A stretch of 29,609 nt of DNA from Bacteroidota bacterium (GTDB taxonomy: Bacteria; Bacteroidota; Bacteroidia; Flavobacteriales; Weeksellaceae). Position 1 is the first letter of the stretch. Each line of letters opens with the position of its first letter. Both the position numbers and the translations under genes were made by a program. This document shows, one piece after another, positions 16,111-23,183 of this stretch. The notes under the pieces are model-generated. The model was given only the letters and a program-made list of their open reading frames with translations. It was not told where the DNA came from and ran no database searches. Location of the stretch: the NCBI GenBank assembly GCA_023387375.1, contig JAEWIE010000009.1, positions 1 to 29,609 of the forward strand. Direction: 5' to 3'.

Positions 16111-17847
16111 ATGAAAAGAATACTTATAGCAGCTAGTTTTCTAGCAGGATTTGTTTTTATTTCCGCTCAGTCAGACTCTTTGGAGGCTGCCCAGAGGGAA
16201 AAAATAAATAAAACTTGGTACCATATGGACTATACGAAGTCCCAAGTATATGGAGTGAATACTCAAAATGCCTACTCTTATTTAGAGTCCAAAGGACTTA
16301 AACCTACTTCCATCGTAGTCGGAGTTCTCGATAGCGGGGTCGAAGTTGATCACCCAGGACTAATCAAAAACATTTGGACTAATCCAGGGGAAATTGCCGG
16401 AAACGGAATTGATGACGATAAGAATGGATATATCGACGATGTGCACGGTTGGAATTTCTTAGGAAGTAAAAATGGGGACGTGGATGTGGACAATATGGAG
16501 GTGACCCGAGTTGTGAAAAAATACAAACCGATTTTTGAAGGAGAAAACTCTGCTCAGAACAAAGCGAACCAAGCCAAAATGCCTGAGGAGTTTGCGATGT
16601 ACCTGAAGAGCAAAACAATTTTTAATGAAAAATCCATCACTGCGCAGCAGGGCTATGCGAATTATGCTCGAATTCAAGCTTTAATTCCTTCTGCAATTAA
16701 GCTTTTAGACGGAAAGAAATTAACACCTGAAGTTTTAGCAGCCCTTGTACCATCCACGCAAGAGGAAGCTATGGCAAAACAACTGCTTCAAGGTGCTTCC
16801 CAAGATCCTATGCTTGCAGGGAAATCAGGTGAAGAAGTGCAGAAAGTTCTCTCGGAACAAATTAAACAGGCGGTTGATTACTACGGTCCTCAAGCCAAGC
16901 AACAATACAATTTAGATTTTGATCCAAGAAAAGAGCTGGTAGGTGATGACTATGAGAATTACAATGAGCGTGTCTATGGAAACAACCATTACGAGGGACC
17001 TGATGCAGAGCACGGTACTCACGTAGCAGGAATCATTGCAGGTCTTCCTCAGGGAGAGGAGCCTCAGTATGGAGTGGCATACAAAGTGGCCAAAATCATG
17101 AGCGTAAGAACAGTTCCAAATGGGGACGAAAGAGACAAAGATGTTGCCAATGCGATTCGCTACGCGGTGGACAACGGTGCCAAAATTTTGAATATGAGTT
17201 TTGGAAAACCCGTCTCCCCAGGCAAAGAGCATGTGTGGGAAGCCTTCCAATATGCACAGAAAAAAGGTGTTCTTTTAGTGAAGGCGGCTGGAAATGAAAA
17301 CGAAGATATTGAGGTGAATACCTATTATCCAACGAATTTCAAAAATGCGAGCGACCCTTCTGCCTTCATAGACAATATGATTGTGGTCGGAGCAAGCACA
17401 AATACAAGCGTTGATCTAAGAGCAGGATTCTCGAACTACAACGCTAAAATGGTAGATGTATTCGCGCCGGGAGCGGAAATTTACTCCACTGTTCCAGATG
17501 GAAAATACGAATACTTGCAAGGAACCTCTATGGCCTCTCCGGTCGTAGCAGGAGCTGCTGCCGTACTTCTCTCCTACATGCCAGAGTTAACCCCAGCGCA
17601 ATTAATCGAATCACTTGTGAAATCTGTGAATGTCTCCAATGGAAATGCAAATCTTCCTAATGGAGAAACAGACCGATTTGATAGCATTTCTAGAGCGGGA
17701 GGTGTAATCGATTTAGCAAAAGCTGCAGAATATGCCTTCACGAAATTTTACAAAGGGAATTCAGCAGATTCAAAGAATTTCCGTAGAAAAGCGGGCGTTG
17801 TCACTAGCAAAACGATCAAAAAGCACCCTATGAAAAGTAAATCATAG
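16111..17847 (+). CDS. Secreted S8 (subtilisin-like) serine peptidase
   Basis: This is a subtilase exported through a signal peptide (MKRILIAASFLAGFVFISAQ). The catalytic triad is complete: Asp74 in VVGVLDSGVEVDHPG, His301 in AEHGTHVAGIIAG and Ser473 in GTSMASPVVAG; the oxyanion Asn is N395 in KAAGNENED. The Asp-His gap of 227 residues is far larger than the ~35-40 of subtilisin. It starts with an acidic GNGIDDDKNGYIDDVHGWNF block typical of this group. The rest is a mostly alpha-helical, Gln/Lys/Glu-rich insert (about 130-280). There is no obvious propeptide or C-terminal secretion (Por) domain; the C-terminus is a short basic tail. It starts 12 bases after the WbqC-like gene and a strong terminator follows. 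The substrate is unknown. Confidence 0.94.
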   Translation: MKRILIAASFLAGFVFISAQSDSLEAAQREKINKTWYHMDYTKSQVYGVNTQNAYSYLESKGLKPTSIVVGVLDSGVEVDHPGLIKNIWTNPGEIAGNGIDDDKNGYIDDVHGWNFLGSKNGDVDVDNMEVTRVVKKYKPIFEGENSAQNKANQAKMPEEFAMYLKSKTIFNEKSITAQQGYANYARIQALIPSAIKLLDGKKLTPEVLAALVPSTQEEAMAKQLLQGASQDPMLAGKSGEEVQKVLSEQIKQAVDYYGPQAKQQYNLDFDPRKELVGDDYENYNERVYGNNHYEGPDAEHGTHVAGIIAGLPQGEEPQYGVAYKVAKIMSVRTVPNGDERDKDVANAIRYAVDNGAKILNMSFGKPVSPGKEHVWEAFQYAQKKGVLLVKAAGNENEDIEVNTYYPTNFKNASDPSAFIDNMIVVGASTNTSVDLRAGFSNYNAKMVDVFAPGAEIYSTVPDGKYEYLQGTSMASPVVAGAAAVLLSYMPELTPAQLIESLVKSVNVSNGNANLPNGETDRFDSISRAGGVIDLAKAAEYAFTKFYKGNSADSKNFRRKAGVVTSKTIKKHPMKSKS

Positions 17848-17864
17848 AGGCTTATCTAAATACG

Positions 17865-17901
17865 AAAAAGCGACTTTCCCCCTAAAGGAAAGTCGCTTTT
17901 T
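17865..17901 (+). terminator. Intrinsic terminator after the S8 peptidase
   Basis: AAAAAGCGACTTTCC (17865-17879) and GGAAAGTCGCTTTTT (17887-17901) form a perfect 15-bp stem with a short loop. The A and T runs on either side make it potentially bidirectional. Confidence 0.92.
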
Positions 17902-18008
17902 ACTTTAAAAAAAAGTACCCTAGTGGAAATTTTGAAATAATTTAACTCAGAATTGTACACGACTTGGCACAGTTTTGAATGTATCTTTACTCAAGTAATA
18001 CAATCATT

Positions 18009-18485
18009 ATGAAAAACCTTATTATAGCCGGAATTGTTGGCGCCGCCCTTAGTGTTTCTTGTTCCACTGCAAAAATGGCACAAGACAATCGCGCAGAATT
18101 TTTAAAGTTAAAAGGAGACTGGCAAATTACCAGTGTAAACTATGACAAAGCGCTTCAAGTAAGACCGTTTGACGACGGAGCAGATGCGCAGTGCTTTGTA
18201 GGAAGTACCTGGCATTTAGTGCCGAATAATTATTCAGGTACGTATAGCGTAAATGGAGGCGAGAGTTGTCCAACCTTTACCCAGCCGATTAAGTTTGAAG
18301 TAATTGGAGGATCTACGTTCCAATTCAAGAAGATTAACGATGGAGAAAAGGCGAAAAATGTGACGGCCGGTTACCAATTAAATTTAGTAGACCAAAGTGA
18401 GAATGCCTTTACACTTGAACAAAATGTACCTTTTGAAGGAAACTTAGTGAAAGTGGTTTACCAATTTCAAAAAGTATCAAACTAA
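18009..18485 (+). CDS. Lipocalin-like lipoprotein
   Basis: This is a lipoprotein of 158 residues. MKNLIIAGIVGAALSVSC is a signal peptide with a lipobox ending at Cys18. The mature part has LKGDWQITSV, an N-terminal lipocalin-like strand with the conserved Trp, followed by alternating beta-strand segments and a closing VVYQFQKV strand. This matches small lipocalin-family lipoproteins of flavobacteria. I start at the ATG at 18009 and not at the in-frame ATG at 17979: the earlier start would place ten residues before the signal peptide and would overlap a possible -7 element (TATCTTTA, about 17982-17989). The OmpA-type gene follows after 28 bases, so both probably share a transcript. The ligand is unknown. 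Confidence 0.78.
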   Translation: MKNLIIAGIVGAALSVSCSTAKMAQDNRAEFLKLKGDWQITSVNYDKALQVRPFDDGADAQCFVGSTWHLVPNNYSGTYSVNGGESCPTFTQPIKFEVIGGSTFQFKKINDGEKAKNVTAGYQLNLVDQSENAFTLEQNVPFEGNLVKVVYQFQKVSN

Positions 18486-18513
18486 AAAAAAATAAATTAA
18501 ACTACCATAGATT

Positions 18514-19215
18514 ATGAAAGTACTAAATAAAACCAGCTTAGGAGCAATTTTATTCTCTTCTGCGCTAATGCTAAGCAGCTGCGAGGCTGTGAAGAATTCC
18601 AATAACCAACAAAGAGGTACCGCCATCGGAGCGGCGGCAGGTGCTGTTCTTGGAGGGGTTCTAGGAAATAACATCGGAAAAGGAGGTAGAGCTCCTCAAG
18701 GTGCAGTTCTAGGAGGAGTAATTGGAGGCGTAGTCGGAAACGTGATCGGAAACAAAATGGACAAACAGGCCAAAGAAATTGAACAAACTTTACCGGGTGC
18801 GGAAGTAGAGCGTGTAGGAGATGGTATTCGCGTTTCCTTGCCAGAAAGCGTGGTTAATTTCGGATTTGACTCTTCCAATTTAACTTCGACTGCAAAAATG
18901 AACCTAGATAAATTATCTCAAGTTCTTAAGAACAATCCCGATACGAACGTTAATATCTATGGTCATACCGATAGCAAAGGAACAGATGAATACAACCAGA
19001 AGCTTTCTGAGCGTAGAGCAAATTCTGTGAAATCTTACCTTGTGGCAACTGGAGTTGCTTCAAGCAGACTATTCCCAATGGGAATGGGTGAGCAGGAACC
19101 TATCGCAACAAATGATACCGATGCAGGTAGAGCGCAGAACCGTCGTGTTGAATTTGCCATTACAGCAAATGAGGACATGATTAAAGATGCACAAAGAGAA
19201 GCTGCACAACAATAA
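18514..19215 (+). CDS. OmpA family lipoprotein with glycine-zipper segment
   Basis: This 233-residue envelope lipoprotein probably links the outer membrane to peptidoglycan. It has a signal peptide with lipobox LMLSSC (Cys23). A glycine-zipper segment follows (about 35-85, repeated AIGAAAGAVLGGVLGNNIG and GAVLGGVIGGVVGNVIGNKM). The OmpA C-terminal domain (about 105-215) shows NFGFDSSNLT, the peptidoglycan-binding NIYGHTDSKGTDEYNQKLSERR and NRRVEF. It resembles YiaD/Pal-type proteins. It follows the lipocalin-like gene by 28 bases and is closed by a strong terminator. The role in envelope integrity is inferred from the family. Confidence 0.93.
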   Translation: MKVLNKTSLGAILFSSALMLSSCEAVKNSNNQQRGTAIGAAAGAVLGGVLGNNIGKGGRAPQGAVLGGVIGGVVGNVIGNKMDKQAKEIEQTLPGAEVERVGDGIRVSLPESVVNFGFDSSNLTSTAKMNLDKLSQVLKNNPDTNVNIYGHTDSKGTDEYNQKLSERRANSVKSYLVATGVASSRLFPMGMGEQEPIATNDTDAGRAQNRRVEFAITANEDMIKDAQREAAQQ

Positions 19216-19240
19216 TCCTAAAAGGATACTAAATATTCAT

Positions 19241-19268
19241 GCGACCGCCTTTATTGGCGGTCGTTTTG
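19241..19268 (+). terminator. Intrinsic terminator after the OmpA-type gene
   Basis: CGACCGCC (19242-19249) and GGCGGTCG (19256-19263) form a perfect GC-rich stem with loop TTTATT, followed by TTTT. Confidence 0.88.
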
Positions 19269-19309
19269 CTATTTACTAGCTAGTGAATTAGCATTAAGGT
19301 AAAAATTCC

Positions 19310-19317
19310 TATTTTTG
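19310..19317 (+). promoter_or_regulatory. -7 promoter element for the UbiA-HAD pair
   Basis: TATTTTTG matches TAnnTTTG and lies 18 bases before the UbiA ATG, the same distance as in the parA promoter. A -33 element is not obvious. Confidence 0.6.
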
Positions 19318-19335
19318 CTTTGATTTCTGCTAACC

Positions 19336-20229
19336 ATGACAAACATTTTTAGGCTCCTACGTGTGGAGCAGTGGGTAAAGAACCTTTTTGTGTTTTTGCC
19401 TCTTTTCTTTTCGGGCAATATTTTTGATCTAAGGCTTGTGCTTTATAGCGTGTTTGCCTTTGTATTATTTTCCCTTGCTGCTAGTGGAGTTTATATTGTC
19501 AATGATTACTCTGATATTGAATCCGATCGCAGACATCCTGTGAAAAGACATCGTCCTCTAGCCAGTGGAGCGATTTCTAAATCAAAAGCGAGAGTGATTT
19601 TAATGGGTTTAATTGCTCTTATTTTACTGCTATTTGTGTGCGCTTATTTTTTCTTGAAACTGGAATTCCATTTCTGGGAAGTGATGGGGGTGATCGCATT
19701 TTACTGGGGGATGAATTTAGCCTATACCTTCACACTCAAACATGTGGCCATTGTTGATGTGTGTCTTGTTTCCCTTGGTTTTGTCCTAAGAATTTTAGTA
19801 GGAGGGTATGCAACGGGAATTCCCATTTCTCAATGGGCGATTTTACTTACTTTTATTTTAGCCTTGGTTCTAGCGTTTGGAAAGAGACGCGGAGAATTAA
19901 TCAATGCTCAAATCTCAGGAACCACAAGGCGCTCCTTAGACGGCTATAACGTGCAATTTGCAGACATTGCCCTCTCGATTTCGGTTACTCTTGCTATTGT
20001 AAGTTACCTCATGTTTACAGTCACGCCTGAGGTGCAGCAAAAATTTGGATCTCGTGTGTTTTATACCGTGATTTTTGTGGTGTTTGCTCTACTGAGGTAT
20101 TTGCAGCAAACTTTAGTTTACAACAAAACAGAATCGCCCACGAGGGTGATTTACAAGGATAGGTTCATTCAACTTACAGTTCTGTTTTGGATTGTATCCT
20201 TCATGTTACTTATCTATTATAAGCTATAA
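19336..20229 (+). CDS. UbiA prenyltransferase, decaprenyl-phosphate phosphoribosyltransferase-like
   Basis: This 297-residue membrane protein of the UbiA superfamily has about eight or nine hydrophobic helices. Its first Asp-rich motif is NDYSDIESD (56-64), followed by RRHPVKRHRPLASG. The LLRVEQWVKNLFVFLPLFFS N-terminus is characteristic of the branch that transfers phosphoribose from PRPP to polyprenyl phosphate (mycobacterial Rv3806c type), not of quinone prenylation enzymes. The next gene encodes a HAD phosphatase, which would fit removal of the 5-phosphate from a lipid-linked phosphoribose. That pathway link is inferred. A promoter element lies just upstream. Confidence 0.88.
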   Translation: MTNIFRLLRVEQWVKNLFVFLPLFFSGNIFDLRLVLYSVFAFVLFSLAASGVYIVNDYSDIESDRRHPVKRHRPLASGAISKSKARVILMGLIALILLLFVCAYFFLKLEFHFWEVMGVIAFYWGMNLAYTFTLKHVAIVDVCLVSLGFVLRILVGGYATGIPISQWAILLTFILALVLAFGKRRGELINAQISGTTRRSLDGYNVQFADIALSISVTLAIVSYLMFTVTPEVQQKFGSRVFYTVIFVVFALLRYLQQTLVYNKTESPTRVIYKDRFIQLTVLFWIVSFMLLIYYKL

Positions 20230-20261
20230 TTAGAATCCGTTTTCACCCTCAATTAATTTAG

Positions 20262-20849
20262 ATGAAAAAACTTTACTGCTTTGATTTTGATGGGACGCTT
20301 ACTAAAAAAGACACCCTTTTTCTTTTTCTTCGGTCCTATAATTCTTCTCGTTATTTTAGGGCTTACCTAAAGCATTTACCGCTGTTTATCTTTCTTAAAA
20401 TTAATCTTTTGGAAGCGGAGGCCGTAAAGAGAAGCTTTGTAAACGCAGTTTTAAAAGGGGAGAAGAAACATAAGCTCGAAGAGGCTGCAAATGCATTTTT
20501 CCAGCAGATGTACCCTCATTTAATAAGAGAGGCGGCAATTGAATTTATAGACTCTATTCCAAGGGAAACGGTAGACTCTGTGATCGTGACTGCAAGTCTA
20601 GATTTGTGGGCTCAGCCTTTTGCAAAATACTGGAATATGGAGCTTCTATCTACCGAAATGCTTTATGAAAATGGGGTCTATACAGGAAAGTTTAAGACTA
20701 AAAACTGTAACGGAAGAGAAAAAGTAAACCGAGTAGAAGAATTTCTTCAGAATCGAAAATACGACAAGGTGATTGCCTTTGGAGATTCTACGGGAGATCA
20801 AGCACTCTTTCGGTATGCATCTGAGAGTCATTTCAAATTTTTTCACTAA
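20262..20849 (+). CDS. HAD superfamily phosphatase (HAD-IB-like)
   Basis: This is a cytoplasmic HAD hydrolase of 195 residues. Motif I is CFDFDGTLTKKDT with nucleophile Asp8 and acid/base Asp10. Motif II is probably the Thr/Ser in IVTASLDLW (about 108-116). The conserved Lys of motif III lies near KTKNCNGREKV, and motif IV is IAFGDSTGDQALF (about 170-182). A helical cap (about 17-85) sits between motifs I and II, as in the phosphoserine-phosphatase-like HAD-IB group. It lies 32 bases after the UbiA gene on the same strand. UbiA and HAD domains are known as neighbours or fusions, which supports a shared lipid-linked phosphosugar step. The substrate is inferred, not shown. Confidence 0.87.
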   Translation: MKKLYCFDFDGTLTKKDTLFLFLRSYNSSRYFRAYLKHLPLFIFLKINLLEAEAVKRSFVNAVLKGEKKHKLEEAANAFFQQMYPHLIREAAIEFIDSIPRETVDSVIVTASLDLWAQPFAKYWNMELLSTEMLYENGVYTGKFKTKNCNGREKVNRVEEFLQNRKYDKVIAFGDSTGDQALFRYASESHFKFFH

Positions 20850-20938
20850 TTTTGAGGAGTTAAAAACGCCTAATAGTCTACTACTTAGGTAGGGTTTAGG
20901 AACTTTGTACACGAAATTAGAAAAATCAGAATTAGGCA

Positions 20939-22117
20939 ATGAAAACGAAAGTTTATTTAGACAATGCAGCCACCACGCCGCTTGATGAACGAGTCATTGA
21001 AACCATGGTAAGCGCCATGAGAGAGCAGTACGGTAACCCTTCCTCTACACACAGCATAGGCCAAGAAGCCAAATCTTTAATTGAAGGAGTGCGCCGAAAG
21101 GTAGCGCAGTATCTAAAAGTACTTCCCGGAGAAATTATTTTTACTTCTTGTGGAACCGAGTCCAACAATTTAATTATTCAATCTTGCGTAGCTCATCTAG
21201 GTGTGACTCGAATCATTTCGTCGCCTATGGAGCATAAATGTGTAGCGGAATCCATCCGAGATGCAAAAACTCGTCATGGAGTAGAAGTGGTTTATTTAAG
21301 ACCCGACTCAAACGGTGAGATTAGTCCTGAAAGTGTTGAAAATGCATTGAAAGGTTCGGATAAAAAGACGCTTGTTTCTCTGATGCATGCGAACAATGAA
21401 ATCGGTAATTTACTTGATATAGAAGCCGTGGGAGAGTTATGCAAAAAATACGATGCTTATTTTCATTCCGATACAGTTCAAACCATAGGGCATTTAGATC
21501 TTGATTTTTCAAAAATTAATATTGACTTTGCTTCTTGCAGTGCCCATAAATTTCATGGGCCTAAAGGAGCAGGGTTTGCGTACGTGAAAAAATCCTCCCG
21601 TTTGCGCCCAATTATTCTGGGGGGGACTCAAGAGAGAGAACTTCGCGCTGGAACCGAAAATGTAATTGGTATTGTCGGTTTAGGGAAAGCCCTAGATCTT
21701 TGCATGGAGAACTTAGAGTCTTATTCTAGTCATATGACCGAAATTAAGACTTATGCCGTAGAAAAGCTTAAAAAAGCGATTCCAGGTATTAAATTCAATG
21801 GGTATTCTGCGGATACAGACAAAAGTCTCTATACGGTCTTAAGTTTACTTTTGCCCTTCAAGAATCCTTTGATCGGTCTAGAACTCGATATGAAAGGCAT
21901 TGCTGTCTCTCAAGGAAGCGCATGCTCGTCGGGAGCCTCTAAACCCTCAATGGTAATGATGATGCTTCTTTCTGATGAGCAGTTAGAGTCCACAACGCCA
22001 CTGAGAGTGTCTTTTAGTCATTTAACGACCAAAGAGGAGATCGATTATTTCGTAGAAGCTTTACAAGGTGTTTTTCAGCATTCACAAATCGATAAAATGA
22101 ATGTCGAACATAGATGA
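20939..22117 (+). CDS. Cysteine desulfurase (NifS/IscS-like)
   Basis: This PLP enzyme takes sulfur from cysteine as a protein persulfide for Fe-S clusters or tRNA thiolation. The 392 residues show VYLDNAATTPLD (5-16), YGNPSSTHSIGQEAK, TSCGTESNN (69-77), MEHKCV (His99), the PLP lysine K204 in SAHKFHGPKG, and the persulfide Cys329 in VSQGSACSSGASKPS. The start ATG at 20939 matches the family N-terminus. No iscU/sufE-like gene is adjacent, so the sulfur acceptor is not shown by context. It lies 89 bases after the HAD gene; a weak promoter (around AACTTTG, 20900-20906) is possible. Which IscS/NifS/SufS paralogue role it plays is uncertain. Confidence 0.95.
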   Translation: MKTKVYLDNAATTPLDERVIETMVSAMREQYGNPSSTHSIGQEAKSLIEGVRRKVAQYLKVLPGEIIFTSCGTESNNLIIQSCVAHLGVTRIISSPMEHKCVAESIRDAKTRHGVEVVYLRPDSNGEISPESVENALKGSDKKTLVSLMHANNEIGNLLDIEAVGELCKKYDAYFHSDTVQTIGHLDLDFSKINIDFASCSAHKFHGPKGAGFAYVKKSSRLRPIILGGTQERELRAGTENVIGIVGLGKALDLCMENLESYSSHMTEIKTYAVEKLKKAIPGIKFNGYSADTDKSLYTVLSLLLPFKNPLIGLELDMKGIAVSQGSACSSGASKPSMVMMMLLSDEQLESTTPLRVSFSHLTTKEEIDYFVEALQGVFQHSQIDKMNVEHR

Positions 22118-22146
22118 TTCTATGGGGACTATATCAATAGATTTAG

Positions 22147-22154
22147 TATTTTTG
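22147..22154 (+). promoter_or_regulatory. -7 promoter element for trxA
   Basis: TATTTTTG is an exact TAnnTTTG match 30 bases before the thioredoxin ATG. Confidence 0.6.
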
Positions 22155-22184
22155 TAGAACTAATTAAGAAAATAAATAGAAGTT

Positions 22185-22502
22185 ATGGCATTAGAAATTA
22201 CAGACAGTTCATTTAAAGATACTGTATTAAACTCCGATAAACCCGTTTTGGTTGACTTTTGGGCAGTATGGTGTGGTCCATGTAGAGTACTTGGTCCTAT
22301 CATCGAAGAAATAGCTACAGATTTCGAAGGAAAAGCTATCGTTGGAAAAGTAGATGTAGACAATAATCAGCAGGTTTCTGTGGATTATGGGATCCGAAAT
22401 ATACCTACTGTACTAATCTTCAAAAATGGAGAAGTAGTAGACAAAATCGTAGGAGTGGCTCCAAAAGAGCAAATTGCAGAAAAGCTTTCTGCTCACTTAT
22501 AG
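22185..22502 (+). CDS. trxA: Thioredoxin
   Basis: This is a cytoplasmic protein disulfide reductase. The 105-residue single domain has the canonical active site WCGPC (29-33) in VLVDFWAVWCGPCRVLGPII, the buried-Asp DFWA block and the cis-proline segment IRNIPTVLIFKNGE (about 70-83). The length is that of classical TrxA, with no signal peptide. It has its own promoter element and terminator, so it is probably monocistronic. It is the last core gene before the tRNA-Asp pair and the accessory island. Confidence 0.97.
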   Translation: MALEITDSSFKDTVLNSDKPVLVDFWAVWCGPCRVLGPIIEEIATDFEGKAIVGKVDVDNNQQVSVDYGIRNIPTVLIFKNGEVVDKIVGVAPKEQIAEKLSAHL

Positions 22503-22523
22503 AAAATAACCTCCTTGAAAATG

Positions 22524-22554
22524 AATGCCTTCCAAAACAGAAGGCATTTTTTTT
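22524..22554 (+). terminator. Intrinsic terminator after trxA
   Basis: AATGCCTTC (22524-22532) and GAAGGCATT (22540-22548) form a 9-bp stem followed by a run of T. Confidence 0.9.
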
Positions 22555-22562
22555 CAAAATAG

Positions 22563-22593
22563 TTTGTAAAGTACGGTAAAAGTTGTATTTTTG
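22563..22593 (+). promoter_or_regulatory. Promoter of the tRNA-Asp genes (TTTG-N19-TATTTTTG)
   Basis: TTTG (22563-22566) and TATTTTTG (22586-22593) are spaced by 19 bases, one of the two best full promoter matches in the window. The first tRNA begins 36 bases downstream. Confidence 0.75.
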
Positions 22594-22628
22594 CACTCAC
22601 CAAAAAGAAAGAAGTTCTTTGTTTTTTT

Positions 22629-22702
22629 GATCCGGTAGTTCAGCTGGTTAGAATGCCGCCCTGTCACGGCGGAGGTCGCGGGTTCGAATCCCGTCCGGAT
22701 CG
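22629..22702 (+). tRNA. tRNA-Asp (anticodon GTC), copy 1
   Basis: The acceptor arm GATCCGG pairs with CCGGATC, followed by discriminator G. The anticodon stem CCGCC/GGCGG holds loop CTGTCAC with GTC at 22663-22665, and the T-arm contains TTCGAAT. The length is 74 bases without CCA; the next bases are CAT, so CCA is not encoded. Confidence 0.97.
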
Positions 22703-22735
22703 CATAAAAGTTTATCAATTACTTTTCAAAAAATT

Positions 22736-22809
22736 GATCCGGTAGTTCAGCTGGTTAGAATGCCGCCCTGTCACGGCGGAGGTCGCGGGTTCGAATCCCG
22801 TCCGGATCG
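22736..22809 (+). tRNA. tRNA-Asp (anticodon GTC), copy 2
   Basis: This copy is identical over all 74 bases to the first, starting 33 bases after it and sharing two or three bases of flank (TTG). It is followed by CAA, so CCA is again not encoded. It is the gene closest to the integrase and a likely integration target. Confidence 0.97.
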
Positions 22810-22832
22810 CAACTATTAAATCAAAATAGTAC

Positions 22833-22868
22833 AAAATGCTGTAAAACATAGGTTTTACGGCATTTTTC
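22833..22868 (+). terminator. Intrinsic terminator after the tRNA-Asp pair
   Basis: AAAATGCTGTAAAAC (22833-22847) and GTTTTACGGCATTTT (22852-22866) form a 15-bp stem with one T-G wobble and loop ATAG, followed by more T. Confidence 0.88.
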
Positions 22869-22912
22869 TTTTTATGCTGATATCAAAGAGCAACAAATTC
22901 GCACATAATTTT

Positions 22913-23086
22913 AGTGACCTATTCAGTGACCTATTTCGGTTTCAAAAATAGGTCACTGGAAAAAATCTAAACGAGCTATGGAAAATTGATTTTAAAATGA
23001 TTTTTTCAGACCAAATTTTGGATTTTTTTCGAGTGTGTGCAGTGACCTTTTCAGTGACCTATGCCCAAATGAAAAAAGGGTCACTG
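22913..23086. repeat. Two identical-geometry AGTGACC arrays upstream of the integrase
   Basis: Six copies of AGTGACC(T) fall into two modules. Module A has direct copies at 22913 and 22925 and an inverted copy ending at 22957. Module B has direct copies at 23041 and 23053 and an inverted copy ending at 23085. Every element of B is exactly 128 bases from its A partner, while the bases between the sites differ. In A the second and third copies form a 13-bp stem CAGTGACCTATTT/AAATAGGTCACTG. The position just before an integrase with an arm-binding domain suggests arm-type binding sites or operators. The 22869-23183 interval holds no gene. Confidence 0.75.
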
Positions 23087-23183
23087 AAATTCTCTGAAAG
23101 CCTTACTACGAACTTGTTTAGAAAGTGAACATCTTGTAGACGGTTTTCTGAAATTTTAAATTTAATGCTTAAAATATTAGTAA

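Noticed and set aside
17979..18008. Earlier ATG for the lipocalin-like lipoprotein
   Set aside because: It would put ten residues before a normal lipoprotein signal peptide and overlap a possible -7 element.
22913..23086. AGTGACC repeats as a CRISPR array
   Set aside because: The repeats are short, include inverted copies and lack uniform spacers; no cas genes are present.
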